Below, in pieces: positions 18,578-27,092 of a DNA stretch of 64,000 bases. Under the pieces are notes generated by a model. The model ran no database searches and was not told where the DNA came from. It worked only from the letters and a program-made list of their open reading frames with translations. Numbering within the stretch: position 1 is the first letter of the stretch; the number at the start of each line of letters is the position of its first letter. The stretch is from Roseiarcus sp963809245 (GTDB taxonomy: Bacteria; Pseudomonadota; Alphaproteobacteria; Rhizobiales; Beijerinckiaceae): positions 310,001-374,000 of the forward strand of contig CAWEIU010000001.1 of NCBI GenBank assembly GCA_963809245.1. Direction: 5' to 3'. A program made the translations under genes and the position numbers.

Positions 18578-19645
18578 TCACCGACTGCGCGCCGTCGTCA
18601 CGGTGGCGCGCGCGGCCAGTTTTGCGTCGCGTTCGTACCAACCCTTCGACCGGTTGACGATCCAGACCACCGACAACATGACGGGCACTTCGATCAGCAC
18701 GCCGACGACGGTGGCGAGCGCCGCCCCGGAGTTGAAGCCGAACAGGCTGATCGCGGCGGCCACTGCGAGTTCGAAGAAGTTGCTTGCCCCTATCAGCGCG
18801 GACGGGCCGGCGACGCAATGCTGTTCGCCCATGAGGCGGTTGAGCAAGTAGGCCAGACCTGCATTGAAGTACACCTGGATCAGGATCGGCGCGGCCAGCA
18901 TCGCGATGATCATTGGCTGCGCGACAATCTGCTCGCCTTGGAACCCGAACAGCAGCACCAGCGTCGCCAGCAAGGCGACCAGCGAGACCGGTTGCAGTGT
19001 CGCCAGCAGGCGCGACAGCGCCTCGTTTCCCCCCGTCGCCAGCAGGCGGCGACGCACGAGCTGCGCAACGATCACCGGCACGACGATATAGAGGACGACT
19101 GAGAGAACCAGCGTGTCCCAAGGAACCGAGATCGCCGAGAGGCCCAGCAGCAGGCCGACGATCGGCGCAAAGGCGAACACCATGATGCTGTCGTTCAGAG
19201 CGACCTGGGTCAGCGTGAAATGTGGCTCGCCGCGAGTCAGGTTCGACCAAACGAACACCATCGCCGTGCACGGCGCCGCCGCGAGGATGATCAAGCCCGC
19301 GATGTACGAGTTGATCTGGTCGGTAGGCAGATAGGGTCGGAACAGATGCCCGATGAAGAACGCGCCAAGCGCGGCCATCGAAAAGGGTTTGACCGCCCAG
19401 TTGATGAACAGCGTGACGCCAATGCCACGCCAGTGCTGGCGGACTTCGCCCAGCGCGGCGAAATCGATCTTGACCATCATGGGAATGACCATGAGCCAAA
19501 TCAGCGCAGCGACCGGAAGGTTGACCTTGGCAATCTCGGCCGCGCCGATCGCGTGAAACGCGCCTGGCGTCAAGTGGCCGAGTACGACGCCGGCGACGAT
19601 GCACAGCGCGACCCAAAGGGTGAGATAGCGTTCGAACAGGGACAT
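18578..19645 (-). CDS. acr3: Arsenite efflux permease Acr3
   Basis: This is a 355-residue, ten-helix membrane carrier of the BART superfamily that exports As(OH)3 or arsenite at the inner membrane. It starts 'MSLFERYLTLWVALCI', contains the family signature 'AAPCTAMVFVWSNLTRGEPHFTL' with the conserved cysteine of helix 4 (about residue 130), and 'GASNFFELAVAAAI' further on. It lies 12 bp after arsC in the arsR-arsC-arsC-acr3 operon and is the exit route for arsenite made by the two reductases. Confidence 0.95.
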   Translation of the reverse strand: MSLFERYLTLWVALCIVAGVVLGHLTPGAFHAIGAAEIAKVNLPVAALIWLMVIPMMVKIDFAALGEVRQHWRGIGVTLFINWAVKPFSMAALGAFFIGHLFRPYLPTDQINSYIAGLIILAAAPCTAMVFVWSNLTRGEPHFTLTQVALNDSIMVFAFAPIVGLLLGLSAISVPWDTLVLSVVLYIVVPVIVAQLVRRRLLATGGNEALSRLLATLQPVSLVALLATLVLLFGFQGEQIVAQPMIIAMLAAPILIQVYFNAGLAYLLNRLMGEQHCVAGPSALIGASNFFELAVAAAISLFGFNSGAALATVVGVLIEVPVMLSVVWIVNRSKGWYERDAKLAARATVTTARSR

Positions 19646-19657
19646 CTGCGGGTATTC

Positions 19658-20083
19658 CTATGCCGTCGCCACACGTCGTCCGGCGTCGTCGACCACGCGC
19701 TCGCCGTCTTCCTTGATGAATTGTCCGCGTTGCGGCGGCAGAAGGTCGAGAACCACCTCCGAGGGACGGCAAAGGCGCACGCCTTTCGGCGTCACGACGA
19801 GCGGCCGGTTCATCAGGATGGGATGCGCGCCGATCGCGTCGAGCAGCGCGTCGTCGGAGAGGGAAGTATCGCCGAGACCGAGATCGTTAAACGGCGTGCC
19901 TTTCTCGCGCAGGATTTGGTGAACGGTCAGGCCGGCGCGCGCGAGCAATTGCGTCAGCAGCAACCTGGTCGGCGGGCATTTCAGGTATTCGATGATATGC
20001 GGCTCGACGCCGGAGTTGCGGATCATCGCGAGCGTGTTGCGCGAGGTCCCGCAGGCGGGATTGTGGTAGATTATGACGTCCAT
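19658..20083 (-). CDS. arsC: Arsenate reductase ArsC, glutaredoxin-dependent type
   Basis: This 141-residue ArsC/Spx-fold reductase converts arsenate to arsenite using glutathione and glutaredoxin. It has the catalytic C11 in 'PACGTSRN', 'LREKGTPFNDLGL' and the C-terminal 'MNRPLVVTPKGVRLCRP'. Its ATG overlaps the stop of the upstream LMW-type reductase (TAATG), which indicates coupling. Two mechanistically different arsenate reductases in a row is notable, though known in alphaproteobacteria. Confidence 0.94.
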   Translation of the reverse strand: MDVIIYHNPACGTSRNTLAMIRNSGVEPHIIEYLKCPPTRLLLTQLLARAGLTVHQILREKGTPFNDLGLGDTSLSDDALLDAIGAHPILMNRPLVVTPKGVRLCRPSEVVLDLLPPQRGQFIKEDGERVVDDAGRRVATA

Positions 20084-20610
20084 TACGCAACCTCTGGGCG
20101 GGGCTTCGTCGCGCCTTCGAGCGTTCCGATCTCACGCAACTTCGCCGTCAGCGACAGCTTGTCGAGGCTCTTGATCGGCAGGTTCGTAAAGGCTGAAATT
20201 CGATTTCTGATGTAGCGAGCCGCCGCCGTGAAGGCCGCTTCCCTCTCGATGTCTGTTCCCTCGACGGCGGCCGGGTCCTCGATGCCCCAATGGGCCGTCA
20301 TCGGCTGACCCGGCCAGACCGGGCAGGTCTCACGGGCCGCGTCGTCGCAAAGAGTGAAGACGAAGTCCATCGTCGCGGCTTCGGCGCCCGAGAATTCCTC
20401 CCAATCCTTCGAGCGCAGGCCCTCGGTTGGGTACTCCAGTCTTTCCAGCACCTTCAGGGCGAACGGGTTGACGGCGCCCTTAGGGCGGCTTCCCGCCGAA
20501 AACGCGTTGAAGCGTTCCGGGGCGACCTTACGCAGAATGGATTCAGCGAGTATCGAGCGCCCGCTATTGCCGGTGCAAAGGAACAAGACATTGAAAACGC
20601 GCTCAGCCAT
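20083..20610 (-). CDS. Arsenate reductase, low-molecular-weight phosphatase type
   Basis: This 175-residue enzyme is of the LMW protein tyrosine phosphatase-like arsenate reductase group. The P-loop 'CTGNSGR' holds C12 and R18, and 'LCDDAARETC' supplies the second pair of cysteines used by thioredoxin-coupled ArsC. The tail 'LREIGTLEGATK' is family-typical. The ATG at 20610 is taken because the P-loop begins nine residues later; it overlaps arsR by eight bases. It should reduce arsenate for export by Acr3. Confidence 0.92.
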   Translation of the reverse strand: MAERVFNVLFLCTGNSGRSILAESILRKVAPERFNAFSAGSRPKGAVNPFALKVLERLEYPTEGLRSKDWEEFSGAEAATMDFVFTLCDDAARETCPVWPGQPMTAHWGIEDPAAVEGTDIEREAAFTAAARYIRNRISAFTNLPIKSLDKLSLTAKLREIGTLEGATKPRPEVA

Positions 20611-20959
20611 GAGCGGCCTCCTTCGGCGGGCAACAGGGGGTAAGATCGGCGATGAGCGGCGCGCAGAGGTCAGCGCGGCCACCGCAGCAGTCTTTCAGCA
20701 GAAACAGCGCGACCTCGCGGAAGCGGTCGAGATTGGCGCGATAAATGATGGAGCGGCTTTGTCGCTCGCCCACGATCAGCTTGGCGCGCGCGAGGATGGC
20801 GAGATGGGCCGACATCGTGTTCTGGGGAACCTCGACGAGGCGCGCCAGTTCGCCGGCCGGGACGCCTTCAGGCTCTCGCGCCACCAGCAGCCGGAACGTG
20901 TCGAGGCGGGTCGATTGGGCGAGGGCCGCCAATGCGGCGATGGCTTCGATATCATCCAT
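20603..20959 (-). CDS. arsR: ArsR-family repressor (second operon)
   Basis: This is a 118-residue winged-helix repressor: 'ALAALAQSTRLDTFRLL' near residue 10, DNA-reading helix 'VPQNTMSAHLAIL', and cysteines C91-C92 ('KDCCGG'), C99 and C109-C110 as possible As(III) ligands. It heads arsR-arsC(LMW)-arsC-acr3. The ATG at 20959 lies six bases from the -10 box, so a leaderless message is likely, as for the other arsR. A much longer frame to 21295 runs through the promoter and the decayed arsC and is rejected. Confidence 0.92.
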   Translation of the reverse strand: MDDIEAIAALAALAQSTRLDTFRLLVAREPEGVPAGELARLVEVPQNTMSAHLAILARAKLIVGERQSRSIIYRANLDRFREVALFLLKDCCGGRADLCAPLIADLTPCCPPKEAAHG

Positions 20960-20961
20960 AT

Positions 20962-20993
20962 ATCTACGATACCAGATAAGACGAATGGTGCAA
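20962..20993 (-). promoter_or_regulatory. Promoter and probable ArsR operator of the acr3 operon
   Basis: The minus strand has TTGCAC (20988-20993), 16 bases, then TATCGT (20966-20971). An inverted repeat ATCT-N8-AGAT (20962-20977) overlaps the -10 box, the position expected for an ArsR operator. Confidence 0.6.
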
Positions 20994-21018
20994 GCACCCC
21001 GCCAATTTCGACACCTTG

Positions 21019-21722
21019 CTAGGCCGCCGCGCGCTGTCGGGCGATCTCGGTAGCGCCTTCCATTCAGACGGTTAGGATGAAGTCCATCTTCGGCGCATCC
21101 ACTCCGGCGAATTCCTCCCAGCTTTTCGACCTGAATTCGGAGACGTCGTAGCCGAGTTCGCTTAATAGCGAGAGCGCAAGCAGGTTCGGGGTTCCTTTGG
21201 GACGGCTTCCTGCGGAATAGGCGCGAAAGCGACCCATCCCTTCTTTGTTGAGGATGGCTTCCGCGAGGATCGAACGCGCGGAGTTGCCGGTGCACAGTAT
21301 GAGGACATTATAAACTCGATCGGTCACGGAAACCTCGCGCTTCGAAGGGAATTGAAGAGTAGGGGCTCGATCAAAGGAATCGAATTTCACGCTGTCCGAA
21401 GCACAGCAATCCTCGACCAGGAACTTTGAAATTAGGAGTGCTCGCTCTGGGACGGCGACTAAGATCACTGACCGACCATCACGGCGCGATCGGACAAGGC
21501 CGACCTTTTCGAGAATCGCCAATGGGTCGAAAGCGTGTTGTGCGGAATTGCTATCAACCGGGAAATATCGCCTGCGGTTAGGCCATGGGGAAGGTACCGG
21601 GTGAGAAGGCGAAATGTTTCAAGACGGGTGGGACTAGCAAGCGCTGCGAGCGTCGAAACGACATCGGCGGCCGCTAGCGCTTCCGAACCGGCTGAGCGAC
21701 CTGTGAAGGGCAAACTATACAT
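21019..21722 (-). pseudogene. Decayed ArsR-ArsC fusion gene
   Basis: The ATG at 21722 opens an ArsR domain ('LAALASPTRLETFRLL', 'IPHNTLSTH'). One T is missing near 21521, and in the shifted frame the ArsR domain continues ('LAILEKVGLVRSRRDGRS', 'FLVEDCCAS') directly into an LMW-type arsenate reductase ('LCTGNSARSILAEAIL', 'AGSRPKG'). That domain ends at 'MDFILTV' with a TGA at 21064, before the second cysteine pair. Immediately after the TGA, in the same frame, 'MEGATEIARQ' (21061 down to the TAG at 21019) is the usual C-terminus of this family. The middle of the enzyme has thus been deleted, with the stop at the scar. Confidence 0.78.
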
Positions 21723-21730
21723 CTCGATCG

Positions 21731-21759
21731 CTGTCGCAAAAGTGTCATCCCATTGTCGT
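21731..21759 (+). promoter_or_regulatory. Triple PHO box upstream of pstS
   Basis: Three 7-mers, CTGTCGC (21731), GTGTCAT (21742) and TTGTCGT (21753), are separated by 4-base AT/C spacers, giving the 11-bp period of PhoB sites (CTGTCAT consensus). The box lies about 100 bases before the pstS ATG and just upstream of the divergent decayed arsR-arsC gene, so PhoB made by the last gene of the operon should activate its own synthesis under phosphate shortage. Confidence 0.75.
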
Positions 21760-21860
21760 ATTAGCCTTATCGAGCGGCTTTAGTAGGTGGGTGGGTCCAC
21801 CTCGCTCATCGATTGCGCGACGATGTGGCCGAACTCATCCAAGCGCTAGAGAGGCGTTCA

Positions 21861-22910
21861 ATGAAAACCACCAATTTTGCTCGCGTTACCGCGTTTGCTG
21901 TTTGTGCCGCGACCGCGACGTTTGCACACGCGGCCGACATTTCCGGCGCCGGCGCGACGTTTCCCTACCCGATCTACGCCAAATGGGCCGACCTCTATAA
22001 GAAAGAAACTGGCAACGGGCTCAACTATCAGTCGATCGGCTCGGGCGGCGGCATCAAGCAGATCAAGGCTAAGACCGTCACCTTCGGCGCTTCGGACATG
22101 CCGCTTGAGCCGAAGGATGTCGAGGCGTCGGGGCTCGTCCAATTCCCCACTGTCGTCGGCGGCGACGTCCCGGTCGTCAATCTCGACGGCGTGAAGGCCG
22201 ACGAATTGGTGCTCGACGGGCCGACGTTGGCGAAAATCTTTCTTGGCGTGATCACCAAGTGGGACGACCCGGCGATCGCCAAACTCAACCCTAGCGTCAA
22301 ACTTCCTTCGCAAGCGATCGTCGTGGTTCATCGCTCGGACGGATCGGGCACGACGTTCATCTTCACGAACTATCTGTCCAAAGTCAGCGACGATTGGAAA
22401 TCCAAAGTCGGGGCGAGCACCGCCGTCGAATGGCCTGCGGGCATCGGCTCCAAGGGTAATGAGGGCGTCGCCAACAACGTGTCCCAGACGAAGGGCGCCA
22501 TCGGCTACGTGGAATACGCCTACGCCAAGCAGAACAAGATGACGTCGGTCGACATGATCAACGTCGATGGCAAGCGCGTGGCGCCCAACGCTGCGGCCTT
22601 CCAAGCGGCTGCGGCGAACGCCGACTGGGCGAAATCCGACGACTATTACGTCATTCTGACCAATCAGCCGGGCGCCGAAACCTGGCCGATCGCCGGCGCT
22701 ACTTTCATTCTGATGCACAAACAGCCGGTCGATCCCGCCGCGTCGCTCGAAGCTCTCAAATTCTTCGATTGGGCTTACGCCAAGGGGACCAAAGCGGCTG
22801 AGGACCTCGACTACGTTCCGCTGCCGCAACCCGTTGTCGCCCAGATCCAAAAGACTTGGGCGAGCCAATTCAAGACTGCCGACGGCAAGCCGGTTTACCT
22901 CGCCAAGTAA
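21861..22910 (+). CDS. pstS: Phosphate ABC transporter substrate-binding protein PstS
   Basis: This is a 349-residue periplasmic phosphate-binding protein. A Sec signal peptide ends at about residue 24 ('TFAHA' before 'ADISGAGATFPYPIYAKW'). Phosphate-site motifs are 'GSGGGIKQI' (about 54), 'FGASDMPL' and 'VHRSDGSGTTFIFTNYL' (about 156-172). The ATG at 21861 with AGAGAGG upstream is chosen over an in-frame start at 21813 because the signal peptide begins there. It is first in pstSCAB-phoU-phoB, downstream of the triple PHO box. Confidence 0.95.
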   Translation: MKTTNFARVTAFAVCAATATFAHAADISGAGATFPYPIYAKWADLYKKETGNGLNYQSIGSGGGIKQIKAKTVTFGASDMPLEPKDVEASGLVQFPTVVGGDVPVVNLDGVKADELVLDGPTLAKIFLGVITKWDDPAIAKLNPSVKLPSQAIVVVHRSDGSGTTFIFTNYLSKVSDDWKSKVGASTAVEWPAGIGSKGNEGVANNVSQTKGAIGYVEYAYAKQNKMTSVDMINVDGKRVAPNAAAFQAAAANADWAKSDDYYVILTNQPGAETWPIAGATFILMHKQPVDPAASLEALKFFDWAYAKGTKAAEDLDYVPLPQPVVAQIQKTWASQFKTADGKPVYLAK

Positions 22911-22960
22911 TTCGATATGAACGCGTAGTCGGGGCGTCCTTGAACGCTCTGATGGTATCA

Positions 22961-22990
22961 CTCCTGGCGCGCCGATCGGTGCGCCAGGAG
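22961..22990 (+). terminator. Strong hairpin between pstS and pstC
   Basis: CTCCTGGCGC (22961-22970) pairs perfectly with GCGCCAGGAG (22981-22990), and the 10-base loop contains the self-complementary CCGATCGG. No T-run follows, so it is more likely a partial attenuator or an mRNA-stabilising hairpin protecting pstS message than a full terminator. The pstC Shine-Dalgarno site starts four bases later. Confidence 0.6.
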
Positions 22991-23003
22991 GTCGGAGGGA
23001 TTG

Positions 23004-23996
23004 ATGACTGAAATCGCGATGCCACAGTCTAAATCGCTCGCGGGCGGTGACGCTCGCGGTAGAGCGGCAAAGAGCTTCGCGTCGAACGACAACTTTTTCC
23101 GACGGCTGACTCAAAGTGCCGCCTTCCTCGTTCTTTTGATCCTCGGCGGTGCGATCGCATCTCTGATCAGTGGATCGATTCCGGCGTTCCGCGCCTTCGG
23201 CTTTGGATTCTTCTCGACAGAAATTTGGAACCCAGTCACCGAGAAATTCGGCGCCGGCGCCGCGATCTTCGGCACTCTCGTCACGTCCGCCATCGCCATG
23301 GTGATCGCAGTCCCGGTCGGCATCGGCATCGCAATTTTTCTGACGGAACGCTGTCCGCTGGCGTTGCGCCGGCCGATCGGCATCGCGATTGAGTTGTTGG
23401 CCGGCGTGCCAAGCATTATCTATGGTATCTGGGGCTTGTTCGTCTTCGCGCCCTTTCTTCAGCAATACGTGCAGCCGGCGTTGATCGCCCTGGTCGGGCC
23501 CGTTCCCGTCCTTTCGTCGGTCTTCGCGGGGCCTCCCTATGGCATCGGAGTGCTGACGGCCGGCCTCATTTTGGCGATCATGGTCCTGCCGTTCGTGACT
23601 TCGATCTCGCGCGACGTTTTCGAGACTGTGCCCCCGATCCTGAAGGAGTTGGCGTACGGGATTGGGTGCACGACCTGGGAAGTCGTCCGCAACATAGTCA
23701 TTCCCTACACCCGGGTCGGCGTCATCGGCGGCATCATGCTGGGGCTCGGGCGGGCCCTGGGCGAAACGATGGCCGTGACTTTTGTGATCGGCAATGCGCA
23801 CCGGATATCCGCTTCATTGATCGCGCCGGGCACAACCATCTCGGCGACGATCGCCAACGAATTCACCGAGGCGGTCAGCGATCTCTACACCTCCTCGCTG
23901 ATTGCTCTCGGCCTGATCCTATTCATGATCACGTTCATCGTTCTCGCGATCGCGCGCCTCATGCTGATGCGGCTCGACGTCAAGGCAGGGAGGTAG
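23004..23996 (+). CDS. pstC: Phosphate ABC transporter permease PstC
   Basis: This 330-residue inner-membrane permease of the PstSCAB phosphate importer has a long N-terminal cytoplasmic stretch, then about six helices. Family marks are 'GVPSIIYGIWGLFVFAP' (about residue 136) and the ATPase-contact loop 'ELAYGIGCTTWEV...GLGRALGETMAVTFVIGN' (about 217-266). The ATG at 23004 follows GGAGGG by four bases; a TTG directly before it is less likely. It lies behind the pstS/pstC hairpin, which may lower its expression relative to PstS. Confidence 0.94.
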   Translation: MTEIAMPQSKSLAGGDARGRAAKSFASNDNFFRRLTQSAAFLVLLILGGAIASLISGSIPAFRAFGFGFFSTEIWNPVTEKFGAGAAIFGTLVTSAIAMVIAVPVGIGIAIFLTERCPLALRRPIGIAIELLAGVPSIIYGIWGLFVFAPFLQQYVQPALIALVGPVPVLSSVFAGPPYGIGVLTAGLILAIMVLPFVTSISRDVFETVPPILKELAYGIGCTTWEVVRNIVIPYTRVGVIGGIMLGLGRALGETMAVTFVIGNAHRISASLIAPGTTISATIANEFTEAVSDLYTSSLIALGLILFMITFIVLAIARLMLMRLDVKAGR

Positions 23997-24000
23997 CGCA

Positions 24001-24840
24001 ATGTCCCTTTACCACGCGCGGCGGCGTCGAAATTCGCTTGGGATGGGCTTCAGCATCGGGGCCGCGGTTATCGGCCTGACGTGGCTGTTCCTGATTCTGG
24101 CCGTGCTTTTCTGGCAGGGCTTGGCCGGAGTCTCCTTGGCGGTCTTCACGCAGATGACGCCGCCTCCTGGCAGCGCTGGCGGTTTGCTGAATGCGATTGT
24201 CGGCAGCTTGATCATGACCGCGATCGGCGTCGCCATCGGCGCGCCTGTAGGCATGCTGGCGGGAACCTATCTCGCAGAGTACGGCCGCTACTCGAAGGTT
24301 GCATTTGTCGTTCGATTCATCAACGACATCCTGCTCAGCGCCCCATCAATCGTGATCGGCCTGTTTGTCTACGAAATCATGGTGGCCCCAATGGGCCACT
24401 TCTCTGGTGCGGCGGGCGCCGTCGCTCTGGCCATCCTGGTGGTTCCTGTCGTGGTGCGGACCACCGAGGACATGCTGAACCTCGTTCCCAATAGTCTGCG
24501 CGAAGCCGGCGCTGCGCTCGGGATGCCGCGTTCGCTTGTCATTCAGCGGATCGGCTATCGCGCGGTTAGAACCGGTCTGTTGACTGGCGTTCTCCTCGCC
24601 GTCGCGCGGGTGAGCGGCGAGACCGCACCACTGCTGTTCACCGCCCTGAACAATCAGTTCTGGAGCACGAACCTCAACGAGCCGATGTCCAGCCTGCCGG
24701 CCGTGATTTTTCAGTTTGCCCTTAGCCCGTACAAGGAATGGCAACAGCTTGCATGGACTGGCGCTCTGATCATCACGCTCTCCATTCTCGCGCTTAGCAT
24801 CATCGCGCGAGCCCTCGTCGCAAGGGAACATTCGAAATGA
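24001..24840 (+). CDS. pstA: Phosphate ABC transporter permease PstA
   Basis: This is the 279-residue second permease of PstSCAB. Hydrophobic helices begin near residue 18. 'MLAGTYLAEYGRYSKVAFVVRF' and 'SAPSIVIGLFVYEIMV' lie in the middle, and the ATPase contact loop 'EAGAALGMPRSLVIQRI...GLLTGVLLAVARVSGETAPLLFTA' in the second half. It starts four bases after the pstC stop and overlaps pstB by four (ATGA), a tightly coupled arrangement. Confidence 0.94.
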   Translation: MSLYHARRRRNSLGMGFSIGAAVIGLTWLFLILAVLFWQGLAGVSLAVFTQMTPPPGSAGGLLNAIVGSLIMTAIGVAIGAPVGMLAGTYLAEYGRYSKVAFVVRFINDILLSAPSIVIGLFVYEIMVAPMGHFSGAAGAVALAILVVPVVVRTTEDMLNLVPNSLREAGAALGMPRSLVIQRIGYRAVRTGLLTGVLLAVARVSGETAPLLFTALNNQFWSTNLNEPMSSLPAVIFQFALSPYKEWQQLAWTGALIITLSILALSIIARALVAREHSK

Positions 24841-25622
24841 GCTTGGCCGTTAATTCCGTCCCCAACGCGGCAGAAAAGGTGTCCGTGAGGGATTTGCAAT
24901 TTTACTACGGCTCGACGCTCGCTCTCAAAAGCATCACCATGCCGCTCTACGAGCGCAAGGTGACGGCGTTCATCGGCCCGTCCGGCTGCGGTAAGTCGAC
25001 GCTCCTGCGTGTCCTCAACCGCATGTATGACCTCTATCCCAACCAGCGGGCCGAGGGCGAAGTTCTGCTCGACGGCGAGAACATTCTCGCTCAGGAACTC
25101 GACCTCAACCTTCTGCGCGCCCGGGTCGGCATGGTGTTTCAGAAGCCGACGCCGTTCCCGATGACGATCTACGACAACATCGCCTTCGGCATCCGGCTCT
25201 ACGAGAAGCTGCCGAAGTCCGAGATGGACGGGCGCGTCGAATCCGCATTGCGCCGCTCGGCGCTATGGACCGAAGTCAAGGACAAGCTCCACATGAGCGG
25301 CCTGAGCCTCTCCGGCGGTCAGCAGCAGCGGCTGTGCATCGCGCGCTCAGTCGCCATTAAGCCGGAGGTGATCCTGTTCGACGAGCCGTGCTCCGCGCTC
25401 GATCCGATCTCCACAGCAAAGATCGAAGAGCTGATCGACGAATTGTCCGGAGACTATACGATCGCCATCGTCACGCACAGCATGCAGCAGGCGGCGCGCG
25501 TGTCGCAATACACCGCGTTCATGTACCTCGGCGAAATGGTGGAGTTCGACGAGACGAGCAGGGTTTTCACCTCGCCGCGCGACAAGCGCACGCAGGATTA
25601 CATCACCGGCCGGTTTGGCTGA
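24837..25622 (+). CDS. pstB: Phosphate ABC transporter ATPase PstB
   Basis: This 261-residue ATPase drives phosphate import. It carries Walker A 'GPSGCGKST' (about residues 44-52), the PstB-typical 'LNRMYDLYPNQRAEGEV', the Q-loop 'MVFQKPTPFPMTIYDN', the ABC signature 'LSGGQQQR', Walker B 'VILFDEPCSALDP' and a switch histidine in 'IVTHSM'. It overlaps pstA by four bases and is followed 13 bases later by phoU. Confidence 0.96.
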   Translation: MSLAVNSVPNAAEKVSVRDLQFYYGSTLALKSITMPLYERKVTAFIGPSGCGKSTLLRVLNRMYDLYPNQRAEGEVLLDGENILAQELDLNLLRARVGMVFQKPTPFPMTIYDNIAFGIRLYEKLPKSEMDGRVESALRRSALWTEVKDKLHMSGLSLSGGQQQRLCIARSVAIKPEVILFDEPCSALDPISTAKIEELIDELSGDYTIAIVTHSMQQAARVSQYTAFMYLGEMVEFDETSRVFTSPRDKRTQDYITGRFG

Positions 25623-25635
25623 AGGAGCTGGCGCC

Positions 25636-26355
25636 GTGGTCGAACATACCGTCAAAGCCTACGACAAAGAGCTCGACACGCTCGAGCGGCGCATCGCCGA
25701 AATGGGCGGCATCGCCGAGAAAATGGTGGTCGACGCGATGGACGCGCTGAGTCAGGCCGATCTGACGCTCGCCCATCAAGTGGTTGCGACCGATCCGCGC
25801 CTTGACGCCTTGCAGCGCGAGATCGAGGAGCAGGCCGTTCTCACCATCGCGCGCCGGCAGCCGATGGCGGTTGACCTGCGCGAGATCATCGGTGCGATCC
25901 GCGTCGCGGGAGACCTCGAGCGGGTCGGCGACCTCGCCAAGAACATCGCCAGACGGTCGATGAAGATCGGCCTCGAGGCGCGCGTGCCGCGCGCCATCAT
26001 TGGCCTCAGGCACATGAACGAAGTGGCGACCGAGCTGATGAAGGACGTGCTCGACGCCTATGCGCAGCGCGACGTCGAGCGCGCCCGTGCAGTCTGGGAG
26101 CGCGACGCCGAACTCGACGCGCTCGAGGATTCGGTGTTCCGCGACCTCTTGACCCACATGATGGAGGATCCGCGCAACATCTCGTTCTGCGCGCATCTTC
26201 TGTTCTGCTCGAAGAACATCGAGCGCATCGGCGATCACGCCACCAACATTGCGGAGACGGTGTTCTATCTCGTCACCGGCTCCACACTGCCGTCCGAACG
26301 GCCCAAGGGCCGGCCGGACTACGATGCTGAGCCCACGGGGACTGAAAATCCATGA
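25636..26355 (+). CDS. phoU: Phosphate signalling protein PhoU
   Basis: This 239-residue helical protein consists of two three-helix PhoU repeats ('LERRIAEMGGIAEKMVVDAMDAL' region and the second half from about residue 115), including metal-binding 'GDLERVGDLAKNIAR' and 'ERIGDHATNIAE' signatures. PhoU links PstSCAB activity to the PhoR/PhoB system and restrains phosphate uptake. The GTG at 25636 is chosen since GAAGGAG precedes it by eight bases. It overlaps phoB by four bases. Confidence 0.94.
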   Translation: MVEHTVKAYDKELDTLERRIAEMGGIAEKMVVDAMDALSQADLTLAHQVVATDPRLDALQREIEEQAVLTIARRQPMAVDLREIIGAIRVAGDLERVGDLAKNIARRSMKIGLEARVPRAIIGLRHMNEVATELMKDVLDAYAQRDVERARAVWERDAELDALEDSVFRDLLTHMMEDPRNISFCAHLLFCSKNIERIGDHATNIAETVFYLVTGSTLPSERPKGRPDYDAEPTGTENP

Positions 26356-27092
26356 ATGAAGTTCGTCGAGAGCCGCCTCGCACGGGCGCTGGCGCCGCTC
26401 CTCGAATTCTTGTGGTCGAGGACGAAGCGGATTTGGCTCTACTGCTGAACTACAATCTCGAGGCCGAAGGCTACGTCGCCGAGAGCGTCGAGCGGGGTGA
26501 CGAAGCCGAGTTGCGTCTCGCCGAGTCGCCGCCGGACCTCGTGATCCTCGATTGGATGTTGCCGGGCGTATCGGGCCTCGAAATCTGCCGGCGTCTGCGC
26601 GCCCGCGAAGCGACCAAGACGCTGCCGGTCATCATGCTGACGGCGCGTGGCGAGGAGGTCGAGCGCGTGCGCGGCCTTTCGGTCGGCGCCGACGACTACG
26701 TCGTCAAGCCGTTCTCGGTTCCCGAGCTGATGGCGCGCGTCCGCGCGCTGCTGCGCCGCAGCCGTCCGGAACGCATCGCCGAGAAGCTGAGCGCGGGAGA
26801 CCTCGATCTCGATCGCGAGACTCGCCGCGTGCGGCGCGGCTCGCGCGACGTGCATCTCGGGCCGACCGAGTTCCGTCTGCTCGAATATCTCTTGGAAAAG
26901 CCTGGCCGCGTCTTCTCGCGCGCGCAGCTCCTCGACGGCGTGTGGGGACAGTCGGTCGAGATCGACGAGCGCACTGTCGACGTCCATGTCGGCCGGCTGC
27001 GCAAGGCGCTGTCACGCGGGCGCGAGCGCGACCCGATCCGCACCGTGCGCGGGACGGGCTATTCCTTCGACGAGACTTTCGGCAAGACTTGA
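26352..27092 (+). CDS. phoB: Phosphate regulon response regulator PhoB
   Basis: This 246-residue OmpR/PhoB-type regulator has a receiver domain (about residues 17-135) with 'VVEDE', phospho-acceptor D67 in 'ILDWMLPG' and the conserved lysine in 'VVKPFSVPEL', and a C-terminal winged helix ending 'VDVHVGRLRKAL...IRTVRGTGYSFDE'. It carries about 15 extra N-terminal residues compared with typical PhoB. It is the last gene of the pst operon. No phoR is present here, so the kinase must be encoded elsewhere. It should bind the PHO box at 21731. Confidence 0.93.
   Translation: MNEVRREPPRTGAGAAPRILVVEDEADLALLLNYNLEAEGYVAESVERGDEAELRLAESPPDLVILDWMLPGVSGLEICRRLRAREATKTLPVIMLTARGEEVERVRGLSVGADDYVVKPFSVPELMARVRALLRRSRPERIAEKLSAGDLDLDRETRRVRRGSRDVHLGPTEFRLLEYLLEKPGRVFSRAQLLDGVWGQSVEIDERTVDVHVGRLRKALSRGRERDPIRTVRGTGYSFDETFGKT

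Noticed and set aside
18495..19772. Long minus-strand frame covering acr3
   Set aside because: It is a different frame of the same strand as acr3, Arg/His-rich and without membrane segments.
21858..23801. Long minus-strand open frame of 647 codons across pstS and pstC
   Set aside because: It is the antisense shadow of two clearly recognisable genes in high-GC DNA; composition is Arg/Asp/Gly-rich and no family motif is visible.
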